Shown in pieces: positions 17,578-29,700 of a DNA stretch of 64,000 nucleotides; within the stretch, counting starts at the first letter, position 1; each line of letters starts with the position of its first letter. Under the pieces are notes generated by a model. It was not told where the DNA came from, did no database searches, and saw only the letters and a list, made by a program, of their open reading frames with translations. This stretch comes from Nostoc sp. HK-01. Lineage in GTDB: Bacteria; Cyanobacteriota; Cyanobacteriia; Cyanobacteriales; Nostocaceae. Position numbers and translations under genes: made by a program. The DNA lies in the NCBI GenBank assembly GCA_003990705.1, contig AP018318.1, positions 2,297,501 to 2,361,500 of the forward strand, in the 5' to 3' direction.

Positions 17578-18879
17578 TCACTCATCTTGTTGAATCCGCC
17601 GCCGCACTGAATCAGCATGGGAGGGTAAGCCTTCTGCTGTGGCTAGGGAATCAATTGCACCTGCGACTTTTTGCAAGGCAGTTGGGGAGTATTGAATAAT
17701 ACTAGAATGTTTGAGGAAGGTTTCTACGCTTAATGCTGAAGTATAACGAGCCGCGCCAGAAGTGGGCAATGTATGGTTTGGCCCTGCTAAATAATCACCT
17801 ACAGCTTCTGGTGTAGAGTAACCTAAAAATATCGCCCCAGCGTGGCGGATTTGGGGCAGAATTGCCCAAGGGTCTTTAACCTCTAACTCTAAGTGTTCTG
17901 GAGCAAATTCATTGGAGAGTTCAGCGGCTGCTTCGAGAGATTCTACCAACACAATTAAGCCGTAGTGAGCGATCGCTTTTTCGGTATCTATCCGTCTGGG
18001 ATGATCAACTAATTGTCTTTCAACGGCGACTTGGACATTTTTTGCCAAAGCCGGATCAGTGGTCAGCAAAATCGCTGCTGCCATTGGATCATGTTCGGCT
18101 TGGGCTAACATATCAGCAGCCACATGCACCGGATTGGCGAATTCATCGGCAATAATTAGCACTTCGCTTGGCCCCGCCAGCATATCAATGCCCACAGTGC
18201 CATAGACAAGTTTTTTGGCTAAGGTGACGTAAATATTGCCTGGGCCAGTAATTATATTGACTTTCGGAATTGTTTCTGTCCCATAAGCTAAAGCTGCGAT
18301 CGCCTGCGCTCCCCCAACGCGATAAATTTCTTGCACTCCTGTTTCTTGGGCTGCCACTAGTACAGCGGGGCTAATGACTTTTCCCGCCCCTGGTGGTGTT
18401 ACCATGACAACTCGTGGGACACCAGCCACTTTTGCTGGAATGGCGTTCATCAACACCGTACTCGGATAAGCTGCACGACCACCAGGTACATATATCCCGG
18501 CTCGATCTACAGGGGTGTAGCGTTTACCCAACACCACATCATCTTCTCCGAAGTTTACCCAGCTTTTGGGGACTCGCTGACGGTGAAATGCTTCAATTTG
18601 ACGAGCAGCTAACTGAATTGCTTGGAGCAATTCTTGAGATACTTGTTGGTACGCTGTATCTAGTTCGGAACCCGTGACGCGCAGTTCTTCCAGCTTCAAG
18701 GTTTGGTTGTCAAATTCAGCAGTGTAATGTAACACAGCTTTGTCGCCTTGGCGCTTCACAGCTTGCAACACTTCCCGCACCGTTGCTTCTTTGTGAACCA
18801 CCTGTTCGTCATGGGTGCGATCGCAGATACGTTGTAGTTCTGCTTTAACGTCTGCCTGCTGAGTAATGATTCGCAGCAT
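17578..18879 (-). CDS. hisD: Histidinol dehydrogenase
   Basis: 433 residues, the standard size. HisD oxidises L-histidinol to L-histidine in two NAD-dependent steps at the end of histidine biosynthesis. Visible hallmarks include YVPGGRAAYPSTVLMN, VGGAQAIAALAYGTETIPKV, GPGNIYVTLAKK and GIDMLAGPSEVLIIAD, the zinc-site and catalytic regions HVAADMLAQAEHDPMA and EFAPEHLEL, and GPNHTLPTSG. The start ATG at 18879 opens with MLRIITQQADVKAEL. It stands alone, divergent from rpsT, as usual for scattered his genes in cyanobacteria. Confidence 0.97.
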   Translation of the reverse strand: MLRIITQQADVKAELQRICDRTHDEQVVHKEATVREVLQAVKRQGDKAVLHYTAEFDNQTLKLEELRVTGSELDTAYQQVSQELLQAIQLAARQIEAFHRQRVPKSWVNFGEDDVVLGKRYTPVDRAGIYVPGGRAAYPSTVLMNAIPAKVAGVPRVVMVTPPGAGKVISPAVLVAAQETGVQEIYRVGGAQAIAALAYGTETIPKVNIITGPGNIYVTLAKKLVYGTVGIDMLAGPSEVLIIADEFANPVHVAADMLAQAEHDPMAAAILLTTDPALAKNVQVAVERQLVDHPRRIDTEKAIAHYGLIVLVESLEAAAELSNEFAPEHLELEVKDPWAILPQIRHAGAIFLGYSTPEAVGDYLAGPNHTLPTSGAARYTSALSVETFLKHSSIIQYSPTALQKVAGAIDSLATAEGLPSHADSVRRRIQQDE

Positions 18880-19429
18880 GGAGTAAGGAAAATGCCAAAA
18901 TTTTAGATTATTCCCGCTTGAGAATTAGCCTTGCGCTTGACCCCCAAAAGGAGCAAGCTTTACTTTGATTCTCATCTCTAGCTTAACCTGGATTTTTTTG
19001 ATACTCCCAAGGCTGCCAGCACATGGGTTACTTAATTTAGATGAGGAAGTTTCTCAGGTTTTAACATGCTTACAAAAGCAATGTATGATTTGTGTACACG
19101 TAAACACCTGAAATTTATATTTATAGTTTCTGTCTACTGACAATACAGCCTGATTCGGAAGTAACATTGACAGTCACACCGCTGGTTCAGGTGGTAGTTA
19201 GTTAGGTAGATAATTTATTGAAGTACTTTATTTTAGCTTATTTACTTGGTTTGGCATACAAATTAAATCTACTGAAAAAATTGCCAGAGAATGGCTCATT
19301 TCCCAATACCTTTGAGTCTTGAACTCAATCTCAATATTTTTTTGAGAAATTCTGACATTGGCAAGATGAATGCTATATTAGTAAATCTAGTAGTGTGTGT
19401 ACATATCAATAGTCTTTTTGGAATCGACT
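18880..19429. other. Divergent control region hisD / rpsT
   Basis: 550 bases with no gene. It must contain the promoters of hisD (minus) and rpsT (plus). AT-rich blocks such as ttattttagcttatttact near 19220 could be promoter DNA, but no boxes can be assigned firmly. No RNA gene is seen. Confidence 0.4.
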
Positions 19430-19714
19430 GTGGCGAATACAAAGTCTGCTCTTAAACGCGCCAATATCGCCGAACGCAATCGGCTGCGGAATAAAACTTA
19501 CAAATCAGCTGTTAAGACGCTGATGAAAAAATACTTGACTGTGGTAGCAACCTACGCGGCTAATCCTACGCCCGAACTCAAACAACAAGTAGATGAGCGT
19601 CTGGCTGAGGCTTACAGCAAAATCGATAAAGCTGTTAAGCGGGGCATTCTGCACCCCAACAATGGGGCTAGGAAAAAATCGAGATTGGCTCATAAACTCA
19701 AGCCAGTCACCTAA
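19430..19714 (+). CDS. rpsT: 30S ribosomal protein S20
   Basis: 94 residues from the GTG at 19430, which gives the usual N-terminus [20 protein letters not shown]; upstream in-frame starts at 19397 or the TTG at 19419 add residues not found in the family. The protein is short, very basic and helical, with [16 protein letters not shown] and the typical end [21 protein letters not shown]20 binds 16S rRNA early in 30S assembly. It is followed after 83 bases of short tandem repeats by tatD on the same strand. Confidence 0.95.
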   Translation: MANTKSALKRANIAERNRLRNKTYKSAVKTLMKKYLTVVATYAANPTPELKQQVDERLAEAYSKIDKAVKRGILHPNNGARKKSRLAHKLKPVT

Positions 19715-19720
19715 ACACCA

Positions 19721-19797
19721 CAGTAATTAGTCCAAAGTCAATAGTCCAAAGTCTTAGTTATTAACTCTGGACTATTGACCATTGACATTTGACTAAA
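19721..19797 (+). repeat. Heptamer-type short tandem repeats between rpsT and tatD
   Basis: The gap contains repeated agtccaaagtc and agtcaatagtc blocks followed by ggactattgaccattgac, and ends directly at the tatD start codon. This is the degenerate 7-base repeat class common in heterocyst-forming cyanobacteria. Confidence 0.7.
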
Positions 19798-20580
19798 ATG
19801 CAACTAATTGACACCCACGTTCATCTTAACTTTGATAACTTCCAGCCAGATTTAGCCGCAGTGCGATCGCGATGGCAAGAAGCGGGGGTAGTGCGATTAG
19901 TACACTCCTGTGTTGAACCATCAGAGTTTTCCAGCATTCAAACTATTGCTCACCAATTTCCCGAACTGAGTTTTGCCGTTGGCCTGCATCCCTTGGATGC
20001 AGAAAAATGGCAAAGTTATACAGCCGAGACAATTAAATCCTTGGCAAGTTCCGAACCAAAAGTAGTGGCGATTGGAGAAATGGGGCTGGATTACTACAAA
20101 GCTGAAAACTATGAGCAACAGCGCCTAGTTTTTGAATCGCAATTAGCGATCGCATCTGAACTCAACCTCCCTGTAATTATTCACTGTCGTGATGCGGCCA
20201 GTGATGTCAGGGAAATTTTGCAAAAATGGCAGGAAATCCAAGGAGGAATTCGGGGTGTAATGCACTGCTGGGGTGGAACACCAGAAGAAACCCAATGGTT
20301 CCTTGACCTGGGTTTTTACATTAGCTTTAGCGGGACTGTCACATTCAAAAACGCTAAAGAGATTCACGCCTCAGCCGCGATGGTCAGTAGCGATCACTTA
20401 CTAATCGAAACAGACTGTCCCTTTTTGGCTCCTGTTCCCAAACGGGGTGAGAAACGCAATGAACCGGCTTATGTGCGCTATGTAGCGGAAAAATTAGCCG
20501 AATTGCGGGGAGAGACTGTAGAAGCGATCGCCCACCAAACCACGCAAAATGCCTGTAAATTATTTGGTTTGGCTTTATAA
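19798..20580 (+). CDS. tatD: TatD family metal-dependent hydrolase (DNase)
   Basis: 260 residues from the ATG at 19798; a TTG three codons earlier is possible but the family starts at [10 protein letters not shown]. The TIM-barrel metal-dependent hydrolase motifs are all present: [11 protein letters not shown] (two metal His), [13 protein letters not shown] (Glu ligand), [21 protein letters not shown] and [11 protein letters not shown] (the catalytic Asp), then the C-terminal NACKLFGL. TatD proteins act as 3'-5' exonucleases or endonucleases on DNA and may function in repair. The gene lies 83 bases behind rpsT on the same strand. Confidence 0.95.
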   Translation: MQLIDTHVHLNFDNFQPDLAAVRSRWQEAGVVRLVHSCVEPSEFSSIQTIAHQFPELSFAVGLHPLDAEKWQSYTAETIKSLASSEPKVVAIGEMGLDYYKAENYEQQRLVFESQLAIASELNLPVIIHCRDAASDVREILQKWQEIQGGIRGVMHCWGGTPEETQWFLDLGFYISFSGTVTFKNAKEIHASAAMVSSDHLLIETDCPFLAPVPKRGEKRNEPAYVRYVAEKLAELRGETVEAIAHQTTQNACKLFGLAL

Positions 20581-21303
20581 AAGTCAAATATGGTGATTAC
20601 AGGGTGTGGTAAAAATAATTAAAAGCTCAGGAGGATAAAAATATGTTAATATTAATCCCTCCAAAACATTTTGCTTGCGTCATAATGATAAAGGAAGAAA
20701 CAAAAAACTTTTAAGCTTATTTATTGTTATCAACTTGACCATCCTCCACTCTCCACATACGGATGCTCGGCATAAAAGAATAACCGTGACAACCAACATT
20801 GAGCTAAAATTTGGCAAAATATACCCTGCTTTGTATCTAAAACTATAGAAAATTGTTAAAAGTAAGTATCTTGTGAGTAAAACCCACCAAAATATAGCCA
20901 TTTTGATTCAACGCCTATATCATCCGGCTGATTATCTTTTGATTTGCCGTCAAGATAAACGGTGTATTTAAAGGTGCAACAATTTTGAGAAGCGTAAGCT
21001 AATCTACGCGCTTTTGAGAGGGGAAGTGAGGAAAGTAAAGCAAATGCAGAAATATCTCAACTTTTCGTTGAGAAAACAAGTTAATAGCTGGGTTTTAACA
21101 GCTATTGATGGCTTGCAAGGGCGTTTACCCCCCTTGTCAAAATCACCCTGTCCAGATTAAAAAAATGCTGCGGTTAGCTGCATAAATCCATAACAGGTGG
21201 CACAAGGAGAAGTTCCCCAACAAATACGGACACTGGCTAGTAGCAGGAACCGTCCCACAGCAGTGTCCTCTAAAAGTTTAACCAGGTTGACAAAGGTAGA
21301 GGC
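20581..21303 (+). promoter_or_regulatory. Long leader and promoter region of the rpoB operon
   Basis: 723 bases separate tatD from rpoB without a credible gene. An inverted repeat, AATAGCTG at 21083-21090 with CAGCTATT at 21099-21106 (8-base loop), and a second weak one (caaggg / cccttg around 21116-21136) lie about 170-220 bases before the rpoB start. Such structures could act in the mRNA leader, but no known ligand-binding motif is recognised. The exact promoter is not assignable by eye. Confidence 0.45.
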
Positions 21304-24300
21304 ATGAATAACGACAAATATCTGGAACCCGCCTTTTTGTTGCCCGACTTGATTGAAATTCAGCGATCAAGCTTTCGCTGGTTTTTAGAAGAAGGGTTGA
21401 TAGAAGAACTGAACTCCTTTAGTCCTATTACAGACTATACAGGTAAACTCGAACTGCATTTTTTAGGACATAACTATAAACTGAAGGAGCCAAAATACAG
21501 CGTTGAGGAAGCAAAACGGCGAGATAGTACTTATGCAGTGCAGATGTATGTCCCTACACGCCTGTTGAACAAAGAAACAGGGGACATTAAAGAACAAGAA
21601 GTATTTATTGGTGATTTGCCGTTAATGACCGATCGCGGCACGTTCATTATTAACGGAGCCGAACGGGTAATTGTCAACCAAATTGTGCGATCGCCTGGAG
21701 TTTACTACAAATCAGAAATCGACAAAAACGGGCGACGGACTTATTCAGCCAGTCTCATTCCTAACCGGGGAGCATGGCTAAAATTTGAAACAGACCGTAA
21801 TGACTTGGTGTGGGTAAGAATCGATAAAACCCGCAAACTTTCAGCCCAGGTACTGCTGAAAGCTTTGGGGTTATCCGATAACGAAATTTTTGATGCCCTG
21901 CGCCACCCAGAATATTTCCAAAAAACCATCGAAAAAGAAGGGCAATTCTCAGAAGAAGAAGCCCTGATGGAGTTGTATCGTAAACTCCGTCCCGGTGAAC
22001 CACCAACCGTATTAGGTGGACAACAACTCCTAGACTCCCGGTTCTTCGATCCCAAACGCTATGACTTGGGTCGTGTTGGTCGATATAAACTCAACAAAAA
22101 ACTCCGGTTGTCAGTTCCTGACACCATGCGTGTCCTGACTCCTGGCGATATTTTGTCAGCAGTCGATTACCTGATCAACCTAGAATATGACATCGGTAGC
22201 ATAGATGACATCGACCACTTAGGTAATCGCCGTGTCAGAAGTGTGGGCGAATTACTGCAAAACCAAGTAAGAGTTGGCTTAAACCGCTTAGAACGGATTA
22301 TCCGCGAACGGATGACTGTATCTGATGCCGAAGTTTTGACACCAGCATCTTTGGTTAACCCCAAACCATTAGTCGCAGCCATCAAAGAATTCTTTGGTTC
22401 CAGCCAATTAAGTCAGTTCATGGATCAAACCAATCCTCTGGCAGAACTGACACACAAACGCCGACTTTCCGCTTTAGGCCCTGGTGGTTTGACCAGAGAA
22501 CGGGCAGGGTTTGCGGTACGGGATATTCACCCCTCCCACTACGGACGGATTTGTCCCATCGAAACTCCAGAAGGCCCCAACGCTGGTTTGATTGGTTCCT
22601 TGGCGACCCATGCAAGAGTTAACCAGTACGGATTTTTAGAAACACCATTCCGACCAGTAGAAAACGCACGGGTCAGATTTGACCTAGCACCCGTGTACAT
22701 GACCGCCGATGAAGAAGATGATCTGCGGGTAGCACCAGGAGATATTCCAGTTGATGAAAATGGCTACATTATTGGGCCACAAGTACCAGTCCGCTACCGT
22801 CAAGAATTCTCCACCACAACCCCAGAACAGGTAGACTACGTAGCCGTTTCCCCAGTGCAGATTGTATCTGTAGCAACCAGCATGATTCCTTTCTTGGAAC
22901 ATGACGATGCTAACCGAGCGCTGATGGGTTCTAACATGCAACGCCAAGCAGTACCCTTGCTCAAACCAGAGCGTCCCTTAGTCGGAACTGGTTTAGAAGC
23001 TCAAGGCGCGAGAGACTCTGGGATGGTAATTGTCTCCCGAACTGATGGGGATGTTACCTATGTAGACGCGACAGAAATTCGCGTCCGCCCCAAACCAAAT
23101 GCACCAGAAATTAGATACACCGTTTCTAAATACCAACGTTCTAACCAAGATACCTGTTTAAACCAAAAACCCTTGGTCAGAATGGGTGAACGAGTTGTGG
23201 CTGGACAAGTCCTAGCAGATGGTTCCTCCACAGAAGGTGGTGAACTAGCACTAGGACAAAATATTGTCGTCGCTTATATGCCTTGGGAAGGCTACAACTA
23301 CGAAGATGCAATTTTGATTTCTGAACGACTGGTACAGGATGACGTTTACACCTCAATTCACATTGAAAAATATGAAATTGAGGCTCGACAAACAAAATTA
23401 GGCCCAGAAGAAATTACCAGAGAAATTCCCAACGTCGGGGAAGATGCTTTGCGCCAGTTAGACGAACAAGGCATTATCCGGATTGGGGCATGGGTAGAAT
23501 CAGGAGACATCTTAGTCGGTAAAGTTACACCTAAAGGTGAATCTGACCAACCACCAGAAGAAAAACTCTTGCGAGCCATCTTTGGTGAAAAAGCGCGGGA
23601 TGTACGCGATAACTCTTTGCGTGTACCTAACGGTGAAAAAGGTCGCGTAGTTGATGTGCGCTTGTTTACCAGAGAACAAGGCGATGAACTGCCACCTGGA
23701 GCAAATATGGTAGTGCGGGTGTATGTCGCCCAAAAGCGAAAAATTCAAGTCGGAGACAAAATGGCAGGTCGCCACGGCAACAAAGGAATTATTTCCCGGA
23801 TATTGCCCCTGGAAGATATGCCTTACTTACCCGATGGTTCACCCGTAGACATTGTCCTTAACCCCTTGGGCGTACCTAGCCGGATGAACGTGGGACAAGT
23901 ATTTGAATGTCTGTTGGGTTGGGCTGGTCATACCTTGGGAGTGCGGTTTAAGATAGTTCCCTTCGATGAAATGTACGGCGAAGAGTCATCCCGCAGAATT
24001 GTGCATGGCAAATTGCAAGAAGCGCGGGACGAAACAGGTAGAGACTGGGTATATAACCCAGATGATCCCGGTAAAATCATGGTGTTTGACGGTCGTACAG
24101 GTGAACCCTTTGACCGACCAGTCACAGTAGGCGTGGCTTACATGCTGAAACTGGTGCATTTAGTGGATGATAAAATACACGCTCGGTCTACAGGCCCTTA
24201 CTCCTTGGTTACTCAGCAACCCTTGGGTGGTAAAGCGCAACAAGGTGGTCAGCGATTTGGAGAAATGGAAGTGTGGGCATTGGAAGCCTTTGGTGCAGCC

Positions 24301-24603
24301 TACACCTTGCAGGAATTGCTGACAGTCAAATCCGACGATATGCAGGGACGAAATGAAGCCTTAAATGCGATCGTGAAAGGTAAGGCGATTCCTCGTCCAG
24401 GAACACCTGAATCCTTTAAGGTGTTGATGCGAGAACTGCAATCCTTGGGATTAGATATTGCTGTTCATAAAGTAGAAACCCAAGCAGACGGCAGTTCTTT
24501 AGACGTAGAAGTCGATTTAATGGCAGACCAAGCCGCCAGACGCACACCACCACGACCTACTTACGAATCTCTTTCCCGTGAATCATTGGAAGACGACGAG
24601 TAA
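21304..24603 (+). CDS. rpoB: RNA polymerase beta subunit
   Basis: 1099 residues, the short form typical of cyanobacteria. The start [20 protein letters not shown] fits the family. The protrusion, lobe and fork regions are intact; the rifampicin pocket at about residues 366-400 reads [20 protein letters not shown] then [11 protein letters not shown], which is the sensitive-type sequence. Other landmarks are [60 protein letters not shown] and GRHGNKG. The C-terminus has [18 protein letters not shown] and the [13 protein letters not shown] clamp. It forms the catalytic core with RpoC1 (gamma), RpoC2 (beta') and RpoA. It leads the rpoB-rpoC1-rpoC2 operon. Confidence 0.99.
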   Translation: MNNDKYLEPAFLLPDLIEIQRSSFRWFLEEGLIEELNSFSPITDYTGKLELHFLGHNYKLKEPKYSVEEAKRRDSTYAVQMYVPTRLLNKETGDIKEQEVFIGDLPLMTDRGTFIINGAERVIVNQIVRSPGVYYKSEIDKNGRRTYSASLIPNRGAWLKFETDRNDLVWVRIDKTRKLSAQVLLKALGLSDNEIFDALRHPEYFQKTIEKEGQFSEEEALMELYRKLRPGEPPTVLGGQQLLDSRFFDPKRYDLGRVGRYKLNKKLRLSVPDTMRVLTPGDILSAVDYLINLEYDIGSIDDIDHLGNRRVRSVGELLQNQVRVGLNRLERIIRERMTVSDAEVLTPASLVNPKPLVAAIKEFFGSSQLSQFMDQTNPLAELTHKRRLSALGPGGLTRERAGFAVRDIHPSHYGRICPIETPEGPNAGLIGSLATHARVNQYGFLETPFRPVENARVRFDLAPVYMTADEEDDLRVAPGDIPVDENGYIIGPQVPVRYRQEFSTTTPEQVDYVAVSPVQIVSVATSMIPFLEHDDANRALMGSNMQRQAVPLLKPERPLVGTGLEAQGARDSGMVIVSRTDGDVTYVDATEIRVRPKPNAPEIRYTVSKYQRSNQDTCLNQKPLVRMGERVVAGQVLADGSSTEGGELALGQNIVVAYMPWEGYNYEDAILISERLVQDDVYTSIHIEKYEIEARQTKLGPEEITREIPNVGEDALRQLDEQGIIRIGAWVESGDILVGKVTPKGESDQPPEEKLLRAIFGEKARDVRDNSLRVPNGEKGRVVDVRLFTREQGDELPPGANMVVRVYVAQKRKIQVGDKMAGRHGNKGIISRILPLEDMPYLPDGSPVDIVLNPLGVPSRMNVGQVFECLLGWAGHTLGVRFKIVPFDEMYGEESSRRIVHGKLQEARDETGRDWVYNPDDPGKIMVFDGRTGEPFDRPVTVGVAYMLKLVHLVDDKIHARSTGPYSLVTQQPLGGKAQQGGQRFGEMEVWALEAFGAAYTLQELLTVKSDDMQGRNEALNAIVKGKAIPRPGTPESFKVLMRELQSLGLDIAVHKVETQADGSSLDVEVDLMADQAARRTPPRPTYESLSRESLEDDE

Positions 24604-24605
24604 AA

Positions 24606-24653
24606 GGGGAATGGAGAGGAGAAAATTTTGAAGTTTTCTTCTCCCCGCTCCCT
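24606..24653 (+). other. Imperfect inverted repeat between rpoB and rpoC1
   Basis: ggggaatggagaggagaaaa is followed after a short loop by ttttcttctccccgctccc, which can fold into a purine/pyrimidine stem just after the rpoB stop. In the middle of an essential operon this is more likely an RNA processing or stability element, or a leaky terminator, than a full stop. No T-run follows. Confidence 0.45.
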
Positions 24654-24737
24654 TCTACAACTAAATATCTTTCCTAACACGGGTTTATAACCTCGTGTAT
24701 TTACATAACTCATAACTTTGAACTTAGTAATAAAGAA

Positions 24738-26615
24738 ATGAGATCAGCCCAAACTAATCAGTTTGACTACGTAAAAATCGGCTTGGCATCACCAGAACGC
24801 ATTCGGCAATGGGGCGAACGCACCCTACCCAATGGTCAATTAGTAGGTGAAGTCACCAAACCAGAAACGATTAACTACCGGACTTTGAAGCCAGAAATGG
24901 ATGGCTTGTTTTGTGAGCGCATCTTTGGCCCCGCAAAGGATTGGGAATGTCACTGTGGTAAGTACAAGAGAGTCCGCCACAGAGGTATTGTTTGCGAACG
25001 CTGTGGTGTAGAAGTCACAGAATCTAGGGTGCGCCGCCATCGTATGGGGTATATCAAACTCGCAGCACCTGTAGCCCATGTCTGGTATCTCAAAGGTATT
25101 CCCAGTTATATTGCCATCCTGTTGGATATGCCTTTGCGGGATGTAGAGCAAATAGTTTATTTCAACTCGTATGTTGTTCTCAGCCCTGGCAATGCCGAAA
25201 CTTTAACTTATAAGCAACTACTGAGTGAAGACCAGTGGTTGGAAATTGAAGACCAAATTTATAGCGAAGACTCTACCTTACAAGGAGTAGAGGTAGGTAT
25301 TGGTGCGGAAGCACTGCTGCGCTTGTTAGCCGATATTAATTTAGAGCAAGAAGCAGAAAGTCTACGCGAAGAAATTAGTACAGCTAAAGGACAAAAACGA
25401 GCAAAACTGATTAAGCGCCTGCGGGTAATTGATAACTTCATTGCGACTGGTTCTAAACCAGAGTGGATGGTCATGACAGTTATCCCCGTGATTCCGCCTG
25501 ATTTGCGCCCAATGGTGCAATTAGATGGTGGACGGTTTGCCACCAGTGACTTGAATGATTTATACAGACGGGTGATTAACCGCAACAACCGTCTAGCGCG
25601 CCTACAAGAAATTTTAGCCCCAGAAATTATTGTGCGGAACGAAAAGCGGATGCTGCAAGAAGCAGTAGATGCTTTGATTGACAACGGTCGTCGGGGTCGC
25701 ACAGTAGTTGGTGCTAATAACCGACCGCTAAAATCTTTATCTGACATTATTGAGGGTAAGCAAGGACGCTTCCGGCAAAACTTGTTAGGTAAACGGGTTG
25801 ACTACTCTGGACGTTCGGTAATTGTGGTGGGGCCGAAACTGAATATTCACCAGTGCGGCTTACCCAGAGAAATGGCAATTGAGCTATTTCAACCATTTGT
25901 GATCAACCGCTTGATTCGCAGCGGAATGGTGAATAACATTAAGGCTGCCAAGAAGCTGATATCGCGGAATGATCCCAGTGTTTGGGATGTACTGGAAGAG
26001 GTGATCGAAGGACACCCAGTGATGCTCAACCGCGCACCGACATTGCACCGTTTGGGGATTCAAGCCTTTGAACCAATTTTGGTGGAAGGAAGAGCAATTC
26101 AACTGCATCCATTGGTGTGTCCAGCCTTTAACGCTGACTTTGATGGAGACCAAATGGCGGTACACGTACCGCTATCTTTAGAAAGTCAGGCAGAAGCACG
26201 GTTATTGATGTTGGCTTCTAATAATATTTTGTCGCCAGCTACAGGTAAACCAATAATTACACCCAGCCAAGATATGGTATTGGGGGCATACTATTTAACC
26301 GCAGAAAATCCTCACGCTACGAAAGGTGCTGGTAAGTACTTTGCGTCCCTAGAGGATGTAATTATGGCGTTTGAGCAAGGGGAAATAGATTTACATGCCT
26401 ACATCTACGTGCGGTTTGATGGTGAACTGGAGTCAGATCAACCCGATACAGAACCGTTGGAAGTAACTAATAACGATGACGGTACTCGAACATTAATGTA
26501 TAAGTTCCGCCGAGTTCGAGAAGACTCCCAAGGAAATTTGATTTCTCAGTATATACGCACAACACCTGGACGTGTCATTTACAACAATGCCATTCAGGAA
26601 GCACTAGCAAGTTAA
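24738..26615 (+). CDS. rpoC1: RNA polymerase gamma subunit (beta' N-terminal part)
   Basis: 625 residues. In cyanobacteria and plastids beta' is encoded by two genes, and this is the N-terminal part. The zinc-binding region [20 protein letters not shown] is intact near residues 73-90. The catalytic loop [16 protein letters not shown] lies near residue 465 and supplies the three Asp that bind the active-site magnesium. [20 protein letters not shown] and [18 protein letters not shown] mark the lid/rudder and switch regions. It is 134 bases behind rpoB and 92 bases ahead of rpoC2, in one operon. Confidence 0.99.
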   Translation: MRSAQTNQFDYVKIGLASPERIRQWGERTLPNGQLVGEVTKPETINYRTLKPEMDGLFCERIFGPAKDWECHCGKYKRVRHRGIVCERCGVEVTESRVRRHRMGYIKLAAPVAHVWYLKGIPSYIAILLDMPLRDVEQIVYFNSYVVLSPGNAETLTYKQLLSEDQWLEIEDQIYSEDSTLQGVEVGIGAEALLRLLADINLEQEAESLREEISTAKGQKRAKLIKRLRVIDNFIATGSKPEWMVMTVIPVIPPDLRPMVQLDGGRFATSDLNDLYRRVINRNNRLARLQEILAPEIIVRNEKRMLQEAVDALIDNGRRGRTVVGANNRPLKSLSDIIEGKQGRFRQNLLGKRVDYSGRSVIVVGPKLNIHQCGLPREMAIELFQPFVINRLIRSGMVNNIKAAKKLISRNDPSVWDVLEEVIEGHPVMLNRAPTLHRLGIQAFEPILVEGRAIQLHPLVCPAFNADFDGDQMAVHVPLSLESQAEARLLMLASNNILSPATGKPIITPSQDMVLGAYYLTAENPHATKGAGKYFASLEDVIMAFEQGEIDLHAYIYVRFDGELESDQPDTEPLEVTNNDDGTRTLMYKFRRVREDSQGNLISQYIRTTPGRVIYNNAIQEALAS

Positions 26616-26619
26616 AAAA

Positions 26620-26707
26620 GTCAAAAGTCAAAAGTCAAAAGTCAAAAGTATTTGACTGATGACTGTTGACTCTTGACCAATGACTATTGACTAAGGACTA
26701 ATGACTA
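26620..26707 (+). repeat. Short tandem repeats between rpoC1 and rpoC2
   Basis: Four perfect copies of gtcaaaa occupy 26620-26647, followed by degenerate tgactga, tgactgt, tgactct, tgaccaa, tgactat, tgactaa and ggactaa units running up to the rpoC2 start. The last unit supplies the ATG itself. No Shine-Dalgarno sequence is visible between the repeats and the start codon. Confidence 0.85.
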
Positions 26708-29700
26708 ATGACTAACGAAAAAAAAGTTTTTCGCAATCGCGTAGTTGATAAAGGTCAACTGAGAAATCTTATCTCTTGGGCGTTTACGCACTACGGGACG
26801 GCGCGAACAGCAGTGATGGCGGATAAACTGAAAGACTTAGGTTTCCGTTACGCTACTAGAGCCGGGGTATCAATCAGTGTGGATGATTTGATGGTACCAC
26901 CGAGTAAGCGCAGTCTTCTAGAAGCCGCAGAAGAAGAAATTCGGGCAACAGAAGCGCGTTACCAGAGGGGAGAAATCACTGAAGTTGAACGCTTCCAAAA
27001 AGTAATTGATACTTGGAATGGTACTAGTGAAGCTCTCAAAGACGAGGTAGTTGTCCATTTCAAGAAAACTAATCCCCTCAACTCCGTGTACATGATGGCG
27101 TTTTCTGGGGCGCGGGGTAATATTTCCCAAGTCCGTCAGTTAGTGGGGATGCGGGGACTGATGGCAGATCCCCAAGGGGAAATTATTGACTTACCGATTA
27201 AAACCAACTTCCGAGAAGGTTTGACTGTCACAGAGTATATTATTTCCTCTTACGGTGCGCGTAAAGGATTGGTAGATACAGCGCTACGGACGGCTGACTC
27301 TGGTTATCTGACGCGCCGTCTGGTTGACGTATCTCAGGATGTGATTGTTCGAGAATTCGATTGCGGTACTAGCAGAGGTCTAGCTCTACAGTCGATGACA
27401 GAAGGTAGCAAAACCTTGATTCCTCTGGCAACACGCTTGATGGGACGGGTAGTGGGAGAGGATATAGTACATCCTACAACCAAAGAAGTAATAGCACCAC
27501 GCAACACCCCCATTTCTGATGACTTAGCAAAAATAATTCAAAAAGCTGGGGTAACACAAGTGGTTGTGCGATCGCCCCTCACCTGTGAAGCTGCACGTTC
27601 GGTTTGTCAACACTGCTACGGCTGGAGCTTGGCTCACGCCAAAATGGTAGACTTGGGCGAAGCTGTGGGGATCATCGCTGCCCAAAGTATCGGGGAACCC
27701 GGTACTCAGCTAACCATGCGGACATTCCACACCGGGGGTGTATTCACTGGAGAAGTAGCCCAGCAAGTGCGCTCAAAAATGGCTGGGACAGTCAAGATTC
27801 CGCGCAAATTGCGGACAAGACCCTACCGTACCCGCCACGGGGAAGATGCTTTGTATGTGGAAGCTAACGGCATCTTGATGTTAGAACCCAAGAAAGAAGG
27901 TTCAGAAACTCCAGTTGCCCAAGAAATTCAAGTTACCCAAGGTTCCACACTATATATAGTTGATGGTCAACAGGTAAAACTAGGACAATTACTGGCAGAA
28001 GTCGCAATTGGTGGTCGGACAACTCGTACCAACACCGAAAAAGCGGTCAAAGATGTGGCCACTGACTTAGCCGGAGAGGTCAAATTTGCCGATGTCGTTG
28101 CTGAACAAAAAACAGACCGTCAAGGTAACACCACAACCACCGCATCACGAGGTGGTTTGATTTGGATTTTGTCTGGGGAAGTTTATAACTTGCCCCCTGG
28201 TGCAGAACTGGTCGTGAATAATGGCGATCGCATCGCCACGAACGGCGTTTTAGCCGAAACCAGGCTCACCAGTCAGCATGGTGGTGTGGTGCGTTTACCA
28301 GAAGCGACTCCTGGTAAGAGTACCAGAGAAATTGAAATCATCACGGCTTCAGTAGTATTAGACCAAGCAGCTGTTACCGTTAACAGTTCTCAAGGGCGAA
28401 ACAACTACCTAATCTCCACTGGCAATAACCAGGAATTCAACCTCCGAGCCACACCAGGCACAAAAGTGCAGAATGGTCAAGTAGTAGCCGAATTAATTGA
28501 TGACCGCTATCGCACTACCACTGGTGGCTTTTTGAAATTCGCCGGACTAGAAGTCCAGAAGAAAGGCAAAGCCAAACAAGGTTATGAAGTGGTACAGGGA
28601 GGCACAATGTTGTGGATTCCCGAAGAAACCCACGAGGTGAATAAAGATATCTCCTTGCTGTTAGTGGAAGATGGTCAGTTTGTCGAAGCTGGCTCGGAAG
28701 TCGTGAAAGATATCTTCTGCCAAAACAGCGGTGTAGTAGAAGTTACCCAGAAAAACGACATTCTGCGGGAAGTGGTAGTTAAACCCGGCGAACTGCTAAT
28801 GGTTGATGATCCAGAAGCGGTCATTGGGCGAGATAACACCTTTATTCAGCCTGGTGAAGAATTGTTGGGACAAACCTTTACGGAATTGCGCTACATCCAG
28901 TATGTAGAATCTCCAGAAGGCCCAGCCTTGTTAAGTCGGCCTGTAGTGGAATTTGCCGTACCCAACACCCCAGATGTACCTTCCACCACATCTGTGAGTC
29001 AGCAAACCGGACGTTCAATTCAACTGCGAGCAGTACAGCGTCTACCTTACAAAGATGCGGAACGCGTCAAATCTGTAGAAGGCGTGGAACTGTTACGCAC
29101 TCAACTAGTATTGGAAATTGAGCAAGAAGGTGAACAAGACCATAATGCTTCTCCTTTAGCAGCAGATATTGAATTGGTTCCTGATCTGCAAGATCCAGAT
29201 ATACAGCGCTTGCAGCTAGTAATTTTGGAATCGTTGGTTATTCGGCGGGATATTGTTGCTGATGCTACTCAAGGTAGTACTCAGACAGCACTGCAAGTAC
29301 AAGATGGCCAAACCATTGCTCCTGGTGCTGTAGTCGCCAGTACCCAAATCTTGTGTAAAGAAGGGGGTATTGTTCGGGGTGTACAAAAAGGTACAGAAAC
29401 TGTACGCCGTTGCTTAGTATTGCGTCACAGCGACATGATTTCGATGACAACTGCCTCTAAACCCAAGGTCAAAGTTGGGGATTTGATGGTAGAAGGTGCC
29501 GAAATTACTCCGGGAGTATTTGCAGAAGAATCTGGGGAAATTGTAGATATTAAAGCTGCGGCTCCAGCATCAGCTGGTGACGAATCAGCCCTCAGTACGC
29601 AGAATTATACTGTAACTATTCGTGCTGGTCGTCCCTATCGAGTCAGTCCTGGTGCAGTGTTGCAGATAGAAGACGGCGATTTAGTACAGCGCGGTGATAA

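Noticed and set aside
20680-20901. 73-residue minus-strand frame upstream of rpoB
   Set aside because: Hydrophobic by AT-rich composition, no ribosome site and no recognisable family; lies in the operon leader.
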